Source: Nothophaeocryptopus gaeumannii
Lineage: Eukaryota; Ascomycota; Dothideomycetes; Mycosphaerellales; Mycosphaerellaceae
Assembly: GCA_031771865.1 (NCBI GenBank)
Contig: JASISA010000022.1
Span: forward strand, 1 to 64,000
Length of the DNA: 64,000 nucleotides
Direction of reading: 5' to 3'
Shown here: positions 10,446-20,109 of the stretch, piece by piece
Position numbering within the stretch: the first letter of the stretch is position 1
Layout of the letters: each line of letters starts with the position of its first letter
The notes under the pieces: model-generated
Databases searched by the model: none
What the model was told of the DNA's origin: nothing
The model's input: the letters and a program-made list of their open reading frames with translations, nothing else
Translations under genes and position numbers: made by a program

Positions 10446-11677
10446 ATGAGCACATCGAGCGCCAGTACAGGCAAGCCAAGGTCCCGGGAATCTGGATCGC
10501 CGAGCAGCAACTGTACGAGCGGGACGAGTACGACCGGTTCTTCCGATGCCGCATTCCAGCAAAACACATTCACGCAGACTATTCCTCATGAGACCGGCAG
10601 GGTGCTTCGGAAGCAGCCACAGCAACCGCCATCAACTGCATCTTCCTCGGGTGGTCAAATGTTGCCTGCAGGATCAAGCAGATATCCACAAATTGAGCCC
10701 TGGGAGTGCACCGTGACGGACTTCGTATTCAGCGATCGAAACACCGATTCAGAGCTGACAATCATGTGCCACGGAAACCGCGTCCACATCACTATCTCGG
10801 CCGAAAACCTGCAAAGATCCTTCGCTGTGCAGAGTCAGTACCTACACTTCCTCAAGGTAGCAGAGTTCCATGAACTCGACGGTCTGACAGTGGATGACTT
10901 CTATGATTGGATCTTGGAGAGATGTGCGCCAAAACTCCACTTGCCTCGACCTTCTCATCATCAAACTCCAAGCCTCGAGGAATTCATTCGCCCACCGACT
11001 TTCCACTACGCATTGTCTGCTACCGAAGACGGTACTTTAACTCTCATTTGCCAGGATACTATTCCAATGGAGCACCTCTCATTTGGGTAACAATCGATGA
11101 GGAGCTTTGTTCCTCATGGACTTCGTTCCATCCATCCCAGGTCCAAATCTGTGCCGAGTCGCCTGGAGAAGAGCTGTCTCGGACTCCACGGAAGGTTCAA
11201 ACGAATGGAGACCAGATTCATTTCGTCCAACCCTATCGCTATTGTGATGCTAGTGTAGCAAAGCAAGAGCTGAAAAAGTACTTGCAGATCAGCGCCGCCT
11301 CCGGACTAAAGGACTTGCTAATCTCACGACTTTCTGGCCTCGTAAGAGATGATTCGGGTACCGTCTTTGGGCTTCTTCTCTCCTACATCGATTCGAAGGC
11401 GCTGACACTCGGATGCGCGATTAGGCCGGACACGCCACTATCTTCACGCAATCGATGGGCTAACCAAATCACCAATACATTGACCTCTCTGCATGCAGCT
11501 GGCATCATTTGGGGTGATGCAAAACCAGACAACGTGCTCATCGACAGAAAGAGCGACGCTTGGCTTATTGATTTCGGAGGCAGTTACACTGAGGGATGGG
11601 TAGAGCCGGAGTTGGCGGAAACTGTCAAGGGTGATTTGCAAGGCCTGACCAGGATCTTGGAATATATTTCCCGGTAA
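10446..11677 (+). CDS. Fungal protein-kinase-like protein, one frameshift
   Basis: The first segment (ATG 10446 to 11087) has a Ser/Thr-rich N-terminus and then a region resembling the N-terminal part of a fungal kinase-like family found in expanded sets in Pezizomycotina. The second segment, in another frame to the stop at 11675-11677, has a catalytic loop IIWGDAKPDNVLID (HRD replaced by WGD), a DFGG magnesium loop and GWVEPELAETVKGDLQGL. Restoring one G in the GGG run at 11085-11087 joins the two segments where homologues are continuous. A 54-nt GT-AG segment at 11087-11140 is a multiple of three and does not repair the frame. The gene is therefore either a recent pseudogene or carries a consensus error. 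It sits next to the repeat island. Substrate is unknown. Confidence 0.7.
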
Positions 11678-12224
11678 CTTTGGTATTGTGTCTCCAAAAT
11701 GTACGAATAATGCCCCCCCGACAGTCCCCAAGGTCTACAGTGTCAGCTCCCGCTAACTGCAGTTCTAGCCGTGCAGCCCTCCTCAGGCGCTTCGTAACTT
11801 CCGCCCACGCAAGGCAATCACGCCCTCGGGCTGTTCGAGATCAGCCTGATTAGAGCTGACCAGTAATGCAGCTGCTCCTCGCACTCCAACACGCGAGGGG
11901 CCTGAAGAATGCAGTGTGATAAGTGGAGCCTAGCTCGAGGAGCTCCAATTGCAATGTATTGATCTCGATGCTGCGAACAGTATCACGCACGAGAATCGAA
12001 CTCGGCGCTACGCTGCAGTTGACGCCTTGGTTCGGTCACATCCATCGAACGAGATTGGATCGTTTCTCTCCTGTGCAAGACAGCGAGGCCTAGCCGCCGA
12101 CTGCAACCGCCAGAATGGTGAAGTGTTTCGTTAACCGCTGCATTCGTTCCACGCTCTATCAGTGAATATCGGGAATGTCGCAGCCAAAGGGCGATATAAA
12201 GGAGTGTAGAATCAGCCTTGCCGT
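11678..12224. other. Intergenic, nothing recognised
   Basis: Ordinary-composition DNA lies between the kinase-like gene and the Cys-rich ORF. Only short open frames without family features occur on either strand. Confidence 0.4.
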
Positions 12225-12563
12225 GTGAACACACAAGCCCTCTACTCCGACAGCAGAAACAAGATCTGTCATCGTACCTACCGCGAATACCGCTGCGGAC
12301 ATCGGAAATACGGCGAGACCGTCTACTGCGAATATGCCACCTACAGCTCAGCCACGCGGCGTAAGACTGTGTGCCACAATAACGTGCGAACAACAGTAGC
12401 GATATCCGACAACAACTTTTGTGGTCGGACCGACTGCTACCTTCGAGATCTTAAAGCTAAAGGATGGACATGTTGCCAATGTGGCGAAACTAGGAATAGG
12501 CTGGATGGTTGCTCAGGGCCGCCACGGGGTGGGCAGGTAACGTGGATTTTGTTCGTATTATAA
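12225..12563 (+). CDS. Small Cys-rich fungal protein, start codon unclear
   Basis: The open frame encodes a Cys/His-rich core: CHRTYREYRCGHRKYGETVYC, then CGRTDCYLRDLKAKGWTCCQCG. It resembles short fungal proteins with paired C-x2-C and CGH motifs, probably zinc-binding, of unknown role. The frame has no ATG: it opens with GTG at 12225, and the codon just before CHRTY, where relatives would be expected to start MCHR, is ATC at 12264-12266. Either an upstream exon supplies the start or the gene has lost its initiator. The last about 15 residues after a GGCAG/GTAACG site may be intron. Neighbouring 12560-12760 is AT-rich, so mild decay is possible. Confidence 0.5.
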   Translation: MNTQALYSDSRNKICHRTYREYRCGHRKYGETVYCEYATYSSATRRKTVCHNNVRTTVAISDNNFCGRTDCYLRDLKAKGWTCCQCGETRNRLDGCSGPPRGGQVTWILFVL

Positions 12564-13208
12564 GAAATGCATTACCTTTTCTGTGGATGCTATGGGAACA
12601 AAGCTACTACCTTCCATTCTATCCTTGGCCTAGAACCTCCCTGTGTTTAATATTCTACTTCTACTTATGTACCTACAATCTCTTCGGATATTCTCTTTCT
12701 ACTCTAGTATCTTTAATGAGCTACCTTCTCTATCTAGTTGGCTGAGAAACGGTATGTTCATGGTTGAGGTCGTTGGTGGTGGCAGCCTCGGTAGCTGCGT
12801 TTGCGTTTGCTGCAGACTTTCCTGCTTCCCGTAATTCTATCGCGAATCCCGCATCCCGAAATCGACTTTCGTGCGTTCGTTCCATCAAGGTGGATGACAA
12901 TGTCCCCGCCACTCTTGACGCTGCCCTTCTCGATGCCCCCGCGAATGTTGAAAGGAACCGGACGATCTGAAACAGCGAATCTGTAACAAGCAGGTAGCCT
13001 TACGAGTTGAATTAGGCTTTGCGAATTCCCGAGGTCTCGCCGCAGCAATATTTCACTTCCAGTTTCCAAGTCCACGCGCTCGCCGAATTGCAACGAGATC
13101 AGCGACCACGACACCCCACGCTTCTCATCCACGCATTGCCATTCAAGGTTCGCCACTGCGTCTTGAAGTCACCGCCCCCCTCCACCTCCCGCCAATCACA
13201 TCGCCCCC
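12564..13208. other. Intergenic, AT-rich part then cyclophilin promoter
   Basis: 12564-12760 is AT-rich with TpA-rich runs resembling weak RIP. 12760-13208 is normal composition and serves as upstream region of the cyclophilin gene. No supported gene. Confidence 0.4.
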
Positions 13209-13756
13209 ATGGCCACCCAGGTGGTGCTCGAGACGTCTCTGGGCGCCATCACTGTCGAGCTCTACAAAGACCATGCGCCCAAGACGTGCAAGAACTTCTC
13301 TACGCTAGCGCAACGTCACTACTACGATGGGACCGTCTTCCATCGCATCATACCCGATTTCATGATCCAGGGAGGAGATCCCACCGGGACTGGACGTGGT
13401 GGCGCCTCCATTTACGGGGAAAAGTTCGAGGATGAGATTCGAAGCGAACTCAAGCACAGTAAGATCTCAATCTGCATTGAAGAAACAAGGCCCGTACTTG
13501 TTCTGATCCATCAATAGCTGGCGCCGGTATACTCTCCATGGCCAACAGTGGACCAAACACCAACGGTTCGCAATTCTTCATTACTACAGCTCCGACCCCC
13601 TGGTTAGATGGAAAACACACCATCTTTGGCAGAGTCAAGAGCGGCATGCGCGTGGTTCACAGAATGGGCATGGTCAAGACCGACGGGGAAGATCGACCCC
13701 AAGAGGACATCATGATTATCAGTGCACGCGTGTTGGAGGATAAAGAGGACGTTTGA
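13209..13756 (+). CDS. cyp1: Peptidyl-prolyl cis-trans isomerase, PPIL1-type cyclophilin
   Basis: Two exons, 13209-13458 and 13518-13756, give 162 residues, the usual length for this single-domain spliceosome-associated class. The intron 13459-13517 (59 nt, GTAAGA...TAG) falls in ELKH/TGAG and restores frame exactly. Catalytic features are present: FHRIIPDFMIQGGDPTGTGRGG with the essential Arg, SQFFIT, and the cyclosporin-site Trp in PTPWLDGKHTIFGRV. PPIL1 enzymes isomerise proline bonds and bind the spliceosome through SKIP/Prp45. The start ATG sits directly before the first beta strand, as in relatives. Convergent with the dehydrogenase gene, 125 bp between stops. Confidence 0.95.
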
Positions 13757-13881
13757 GCATTGTGCGTACCACGTGGTTTCAATAACTAGCAGTGCAGACT
13801 TAATCAGGCACGACGGCTTCATGCCTTTTTTCGGCAGATCTTGTCGATATCCCAGCACTGGCGCCATACCAAACGCGCTCC

Positions 13882-15566
13882 TTACGACAAGGGACCATTT
13901 GGATGAAGGAGAACCTTAGAGTACCCATCGATCCGTTTCTGGAGGTTCAACATTAGCGAGACCGGGACAGTGACCGCACTCCTAGCGTCACTCACGTCAA
14001 ACTTGTCATACGCCATTGGAGCGTCGTCCAGGCTCAGCTCGTGAGATACGACAAACGAGGGCTTCGCACGACCGCTGATGATAAGGTCCCTCAAGTAACG
14101 GTTGTAGGCCTTGACATTACATTGGCCCGTGCCTGTCAAAGAAGAAGTGTCAGTTCGTTGCACAACGCCGGTCTAGATGCACGTACCAAGCTTCAATCCT
14201 TTTTCAAATAGTTTACCGAACGACAATAGCAGTTGGCCTTTGCCAGCTTGGGAGTCGGGCGCTCCAGGATCTATTTGAATTAGGTGAAAGGGTTAGTGAG
14301 TGTCTCGGAACAAGCAGAACGCTTTCACCCAGCGAAAAACTCACCAGATGGAACGTACAGGCCCGAAATGCCGAGACCTCCAGTCGGCCTTGTCACCATA
14401 ATGAGTTGATCAAGGATGATATTGGGCTGCTCCTTGCTTCCTTTCGAGTCGACGGCCTGGTAGCCCACTGCATCCACTGCCCGGTCAACCATGCCGTCGT
14501 TTCTCTTTATGACTGACAGACAAAAGTTAGCTTCAACCTGAGTGGCGTGCCACACCGTGATATACTTTGTTCAACTGGATCTCCGTCCCGGAAGTTGATT
14601 GGGATACATCCAATCTTTTTCGCTTGCTCTAGCCGTTCTGGTACCTGGTCGACGACATACACATTGGCCGCACCGCGAATGACACCAGAATAAGCGGCCA
14701 TCAAACCGACCTGCGGGGAGAGAGCACGTCAGTCAGCTTATGTTTCAGAGGCCGTATGGCTTTGTGTTGCCTCACTGGACCGGCACCGAATACTGCGACT
14801 GATTCCCCAGGTTTGAATCCAGACAACTCAAGTCCGTGCCAGCCTGTAGGAAATATGTCGGCGAGTAGGGCAAAATCTGCCTCGTGTTCCGTTCCGGCTG
14901 GGAGCTTCAGACCTGAGCGAAGGGTCAGCGAGTGTCTTAGACATCGCATGGCTTCCAGCTTTTGAATTCTTACCATTGAAATCGGCGTACGGAACACGCA
15001 GATACTGGGCCTGGCCACCTTGATAGGGTCCCATGGCAACATAGCCATAGGCGCCACCAGCAAACCCTGGGTTAACCTTTTTAGGAGGTCAGCGTGGTTC
15101 TCGATTACCGTCCGGGCTGTAACAATACCCCCGTGCAAAATGCTGTGTATCCGGACTCGCAGTTGCGACATCTCCCATCGGCAACGTTGAATGGAAGCAC
15201 AATTCGATCTCCCTTCTTGAGCAAGGTGACTCCCGGTCCAGTCTCGACTATAATCCCCATATTCTCATGACTTTCACTATCAGCTGAAGGCGGTACGACA
15301 TGTCAGCAATACCTGCTTACCCAAAGACCAGTCCGTTTTCAGCAGCAGTCCTTCCCTCGTACATGTGGAGATCGGAGCCGCAAATGCAACTTGTTGTTAC
15401 CTTGATAATCGCGTCATCAGGGTGCAAGATCTGTGGCAACGCATCAATGCAAGATCTTGCTTAAGGTTCACGAGCCTTGCTTTATGTTCACCTTTGGCAT
15501 TTCGATTTCTTTGACGGACACCTTGAACGGGCCATCGTAATGCAATGCTTTCATCTTTTCAGACAT
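13882..15566 (-). CDS. Zinc MDR dehydrogenase, glutathione-independent formaldehyde dehydrogenase-like
   Basis: Ten exons on the minus strand: 15492-15566, 15321-15430, 15129-15270, 14974-15076, 14776-14912, 14566-14710, 14345-14512, 14187-14270, 13996-14132, 13882-13938. They sum to 385 residues. The protein opens MSEKMKALHYDGPFKV and has the zinc-site block CICGSDLHMY, GHENMG, the structural-zinc Cys group GRCRNCESGYTAFC, the GGAYGY and GGQAQYLRVPYADFN stretches characteristic of the Pseudomonas-type FDH branch, and the NAD-binding Rossmann motif FGAGPVGLMAA. It likely oxidises formaldehyde or small alcohols/aldehydes with NAD. The last intron (13939-13995, 57 nt, GTGAGT donor) is stop-free and in frame. 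Divergent from the enoyl-CoA hydratase gene. Confidence 0.9.
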
Positions 15567-16043
15567 ATTGTCCTACGTCCGGTGGCCGGCTTTCTATGGC
15601 TTGGATTGGCAACGAAAATTGATGTGAACAGGCGACAATGTGCAGAGAGGAGGGCGAGCTGAATGCCTTGCAGTATGAACGGGCTTCATACGGACTACAG
15701 ATTGGTCTTATATATGTCAGTCTCGCTCGTAGGGACGAGTAGTCCTGACCTCATGGCGGGGTCAAGCTTGTCCCGCAGCTGTGGTGTATAAACGCAGTTC
15801 GCGTCGCGGTCCTGAGAGCGGGGAGATCGGATGCCTTGGACTTGTCACGAACTCCAGACAGTGGTTCGGGGACGACGCCGATCACTCTTGAGCTGTTCTT
15901 TGGGCGATTGACTTACAACTGGTGAGTACGCGAGTCGGAATTTCAAGCTCGGTGGGCATCAACGTTAAGACGGACACATGTAAAGAACAGAGGAAGGACT
16001 TATCAGTCGACACACAGACAGAGGCCTAGACCAGCGCATTGCC
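15567..16043. other. Shared divergent promoter region
   Basis: 477 bp lie between the start codons of the dehydrogenase (-) and the enoyl-CoA hydratase (+). No motif is strong enough to name. Confidence 0.5.
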
Positions 16044-17183
16044 ATGTGGCCGGCAATAGCTTACGCGACGAAACCACGCTCATTGCGAGAATTCCCTTGC
16101 GCACGTGTCCTGGACCCGGTACTCAATGTCCTACTCTTGAGTTATCTTCCGACAAGCGTTCACAAAAGACGATACACAACCACCGACAGTCACCAAATCG
16201 GCGTTTTCCACCATGTCGTTGAGAACAGTCCAGGCAACAATTCAGCAGTCATTACCATATCGAATCCCTCGAAACTGAACATTGTCAACAGTCAAATCCT
16301 TGACCAGCTGGTTCAATCATGCCGGCATCTTTCCAAAGACCCGTGTCTCCGCGCAGTTGTACTTACCGGCGGAGCTGTTGCGCCAGGCAAAGCCCCATCG
16401 TTTATCGGCGGCGCAGACATTAAGGAGATGAGCGCCCTGTCCTCCCCTGCAGAGGCACGGAGCTTTATTCATCGAATCCATCGTGCTTGCCAGGCTTTGA
16501 GAGATTTGCCGGTGCCCGTGATTGCACGTGTAGATGGATTCTCCTTGGGAGGCGGTAAGCTTGATTGTTCTCATATCCAAATTGGATAGGCAGGCTGGAC
16601 TCCGAGTCAGGCAAGAAACTACGCAACGAGCTCTGTCACGCATTCCGTGTCCAGATTATGCATACGTCCCTGACTTGTGATAGGCCTAGAAATCATGGCA
16701 GCATGCGACCTGAGAGTCGCCACAGAGCGAAGCGTGTTTGGAATGCCCGAGGTCAAAGTCTGTCCTTCAAAGTACCCTCCCTCTACGCCCAGCAGGGGTT
16801 TCGTGCTGACGGGTCATATGCCTTAGGTGGGCATCCCATCAGTCATTGAAGCCGCTCTACTCCCAGGCCTCATTGGAATGGGCAGAGCAAGGCGACTCCT
16901 TTACTTGGCCGAGAATATATCTGCCGTCGAAGCCGAGCGATGGGGATTGATCGAACAGCTCGTAGACGACGAAACCGCCTTAGACGCTGCTGTGCAACAA
17001 TGGATTGATGCTTTGCTAGGCATGGGACCAAACGCTATTCGGATTCAGAAAAGGTTGATCCAGAGGTGGGAGAATTGCACGGTCGATGAAGCCATCCTCG
17101 CGGGAGCGGAGGCGTATGCTGAAGCGTACACGGAAGATGAACCGAAAAAGTTTATGGATCGCTTTCTCAATCGGAAGCGGTAA
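16044..17183 (+). CDS. Enoyl-CoA hydratase/isomerase family, probably mitochondrial
   Basis: Exons 16044-16554, 16684-16757 and 16827-17183 give 313 residues. The crotonase fold is clear: FIGGADIKEM forms the first oxyanion-hole segment, VDGFSLGGG joined across intron 1 to LEIMAACDLRVA carries the first catalytic Glu, and GMPEVKVGIPS joined across intron 2 carries the second. The C-terminus EDEPKKFMDRFLNRKR fits AUH/ECHDC-type members. About 55 N-terminal residues, rich in Arg and Ser with RRYTTT before the fold, look like a mitochondrial targeting presequence. It probably hydrates short-chain or methylglutaconyl-type enoyl-CoA; exact substrate is not decided by sequence. Convergent with the flavoprotein-ankyrin gene, 185 bp between stops. 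Confidence 0.9.
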
Positions 17184-17368
17184 ATGATTGTCAATTTCCT
17201 GACACAACGGAGTCAGCAATAGGTCTATCATTCCAGAAACGCCGTGCAAAGAATACGAGTCGAACGCCCTACTTTGCCATTGTACGCCACCTGACACCAT
17301 GGCAAGGCACCCACACGACCCGAAACAAGCACCCACGAGAACGCCTTGCACGCTTGAACGCTTTCAAC

Positions 17369-19120
17369 TCAACTATTCAAAACTTTGGTCTTCATCCACT
17401 CACTCGTGCCAACGCCCAGATTCAATCCATTCCGGGCCCACCACCTCCTCACTTCCATTCCACGCTCTCCCTCATAGCCATCCTCAAGAGCTTCCTCCAC
17501 ATCGCAAGTCTTGTACTCGACTTTGAGACCGGATCGCTTCCACCACTCCAGTACTTTGACGCTTCCACTCTTGGTCGCGCCGACCAATACCTGATTGTCA
17601 AATATCATTTTTGAGCCTTTGATTTCATGCCATGCTTCCAAAATATCCACGTGCCCGTGGGTGCTAGCTAGTTTCGCCACGGTATCCTCGTGCGGGAAAG
17701 CGATGCCGGATTGCAGCCACCATCGCACTACGTCCGTGTGGCCATTCTGTGTTGCGTAGCAAATGCTTTTCCCCGGTTTCAGGCGGACTTTGGATGAATC
17801 GACGCTTGCATTGCTATCGTCAACCGCAGTTGACTGAGCCTTCCACCATTCGAGGACTTGGACGTGGCCTTGGCTGCTGGCTTGCTCCAAGGCAGCTTCG
17901 GTGAATTTGAGAGGTAGGCTGGAATGCTGCCACCATTCTAGAATATGGACGAACCCTGCCCTCGACGCTCCGTCCAAGGCTTCCGAGTTGTACTCTTTGG
18001 TGAGGAATGACGGGGATGTTCTCCAGAACTCTAGGATCTCTGTTCGTCCAAATACCGATGATGCCTTGTCTGGCAAGAAGGTGTGGCCAAAAGTGGCCCA
18101 AAAAAGATCTTTGTGGTTGCCTTCCATGTGAGCTAAGAGGTCAGTCATCGCGAAGCGCATGATTAGCTTGATACACAGTTTGGATAGCCATCGTGGAACG
18201 CTGTGTGTCGCGATGAAATGTTTGACATGAGCCAAATTACCTCGCAGTATGGTGAGTTCGAGAGCTTCCATGTAGTTACGTGGCCCTTGTGGACTTGTAT
18301 GGGAGGCCCATTCCGTCGGCGGTGAGATGTTGGTGTAGATGTGGAGAGTTTGTGCCAATTCCCAGTCGGCGGTAAAGTCGATGATGATAGTCCACAGCTC
18401 TGGTGGCAGTCGACTACCGGCCTGCCTGGACGAGCGAGGGAAGGATGGTCTGTGGCTCGGAGATAGGTCCATACCTGTGCCAATGTTCATCAGATCAACT
18501 TGATTGCGGATGGCGTCTACAAGGTCATCTGTTGCCTCCCAAGAGCTGACGATCTTTTGCTCGTGTGCGAATGTCCACAAGAGAGGTTGCAACACCTGCA
18601 CCCAGTTCCACTTCCTACGAATCTTGGTGAGCTGCTTTTTGGTCATGGGATTTTCCCACATGAGCGATGACATTCCCGGCAGCAGCAGTATTTTCTTGGA
18701 GACGTTCCAGGAGCGCAACAGCTCCAAGACAAGGTTATCGGTGTGGCCATGCAGCATCTTGGCCAAAGTGTTGGCGTCGATGGGGGCCAAGACCAGCAAG
18801 TTGGCCCACTCACACAGCTCAGCGGCCTCTTGCTCGATTTCGGCGGCGTCGTCGCGGCCAACCGAGTTCCGGGCGGCGTTGGGCACGGTGAGGCAGGAAG
18901 ACGAGGCTCGGATGAAGTCTTGGCCGCGGAAGGCGGTGTCCAGCACGGCTTTGACTGAGACATCGGGCAGGTCTGCGATGAGCGGCAAGAGGTGGTTCAC
19001 GATGTTGCTGTCGATGCAGCCGATGGAGGCGAAGACGACGTGGAGGTCGCGGTTGCGATGATGGCTGTCGACGCTGTCGATGCTGTCGATGCCGTCGTCC
19101 TTGCGCTCCATGCGCTCCAT
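17369..19120 (-). CDS. HFCD-type flavoprotein domain fused to F-box-like and ankyrin-like repeats
   Basis: Single exon, 583 residues from the ATG at 19118-19120 (a second Met is three codons in). Residues about 25-205 match the PPCDC/Hal3 flavoprotein fold: LVLAPIDANTLAKML and GHTDNLV fit the FMN-binding core, and PGMSSLMWENP aligns with the PAMNxxMW motif. Key decarboxylase residues differ. The active-site His before the EWAN strand reads Ala (AAELCEWAN), PAMN reads PGMS, and no clasp Cys follows. It may bind FMN but is unlikely to be a cysteine decarboxylase. Residues about 236-262 (RLPPELWTIIIDF) are F-box-like; about 290-580 hold degenerate ankyrin-like units with repeated HVxxLEWW cores. 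Cellular role unknown; a regulatory or scaffold role like Hal3 is only a guess. Confidence 0.8.
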   Translation of the reverse strand: MERMERKDDGIDSIDSVDSHHRNRDLHVVFASIGCIDSNIVNHLLPLIADLPDVSVKAVLDTAFRGQDFIRASSSCLTVPNAARNSVGRDDAAEIEQEAAELCEWANLLVLAPIDANTLAKMLHGHTDNLVLELLRSWNVSKKILLLPGMSSLMWENPMTKKQLTKIRRKWNWVQVLQPLLWTFAHEQKIVSSWEATDDLVDAIRNQVDLMNIGTGMDLSPSHRPSFPRSSRQAGSRLPPELWTIIIDFTADWELAQTLHIYTNISPPTEWASHTSPQGPRNYMEALELTILRGNLAHVKHFIATHSVPRWLSKLCIKLIMRFAMTDLLAHMEGNHKDLFWATFGHTFLPDKASSVFGRTEILEFWRTSPSFLTKEYNSEALDGASRAGFVHILEWWQHSSLPLKFTEAALEQASSQGHVQVLEWWKAQSTAVDDSNASVDSSKVRLKPGKSICYATQNGHTDVVRWWLQSGIAFPHEDTVAKLASTHGHVDILEAWHEIKGSKMIFDNQVLVGATKSGSVKVLEWWKRSGLKVEYKTCDVEEALEDGYEGERGMEVRRWWARNGLNLGVGTSEWMKTKVLNS

Positions 19121-20109
19121 GCTTGATGCTATACACACACTGTACACCGGCGTACAGCGGTTGTCCGGGATCGGTAGTTGTGGTCACGGCGGCGGCGGCG
19201 TCGATGGAGCAGAGAAGGCGGCGGCGGCGTCGATGGCAGAGAAGTTGAGAGAATTGTGATAGTCAGGTAGTTGGGTGTCCGAGTACTCGTCTCGTCGTCT
19301 GTAACGTGACCTGGTTGGACCTGCCCTGCCCTTACCGTTCGTACCGTTCACGTTACCAGTTACCACCGCTCCGTATACATGTAACCGATCCCCATCCAGC
19401 CAACCAGTCCTCTTCACCCAACTTCACCACACCTCTAAACTTCAACCCCATCGCCGACTGCCCACTGGGTGCCCTCCCCCACGACCACTACGACGACTAG
19501 TGCCACTACGAAGACTACTAGTGCCACTACGACAACACCAACGACATCAACGACTACTACGACTACTAATACTACTTCTGTCAACCGGGCAGTCCACTTT
19601 CTACTACCTCCCTCGCACGCCGTACTTCTGGCGCTTTGTGCTCGTTGCGCTACACCAAGCTCAGGCCCTCTGCTACTCGACGCGTGCACCCGCGCACCCG
19701 CGCAGCCTCTTCGTCCTCCCTCCCTCCCTCCGACGACGACGACTCCGATGTACGTTGCATCGTGAGCTGCAGCAGAAACCGCCCTCCATTCTACGCGTCA
19801 CCCCCGCCGAACGTCAACCTCATACCAGCATCTCCGAAACGGCCTACGCGCAGACATAGCCAATCAATGACTTGAGATCAATGCTTGGAAGGATACTTTG
19901 TTCTGATCCTCGGTGGCGGCCACAGGGCTTTTAGGTCCTCGTGCAGTGGAGTGCAGTGCAGTGTAGCGCAGACAGCAGTGGCCTCGTGGCAAGGCAAGCT
20001 GCTCTTCACCGCACGCGCCGCCTCGAGCCGCGTCTGCATGGGCGCATTAGGAGGCGGCATCTGATACCCTCCTGGAAGTCCTGCCCAAACATCGAGTCCG
20101 CTCGTCGAC
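19121..20109. promoter_or_regulatory. Divergent promoter between flavoprotein-ankyrin gene and phytochrome
   Basis: 989 bp separate the two start codons, so both genes may share control elements. The interval contains an ACT/ACG-rich tandem array at 19481-19577 and a CCTCCCTCCC tract near 19715. Short open frames across it are low-complexity and not supported as genes. Confidence 0.5.
19481..19577. repeat. ACTACGAC-like minisatellite
   Basis: Imperfect tandem units built from ACTACGAC/ACTACTAG with interspersed GCCACTACGA, about 97 bp, lie in the divergent promoter upstream of the phytochrome gene. No coding sense is convincing. Confidence 0.6.

Noticed and set aside
11087..11140. 54-nt GT-AG segment as an intron repairing the kinase-like gene.
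   Set aside because: Its length is a multiple of three, so the wrong frame would continue and soon hit stops; a one-base deletion explains the break better.
19469..19765. Thr-rich ORF upstream of the phytochrome.
   Set aside because: It is the translation of the ACT-rich minisatellite; similar low-complexity frames occur on both strands.
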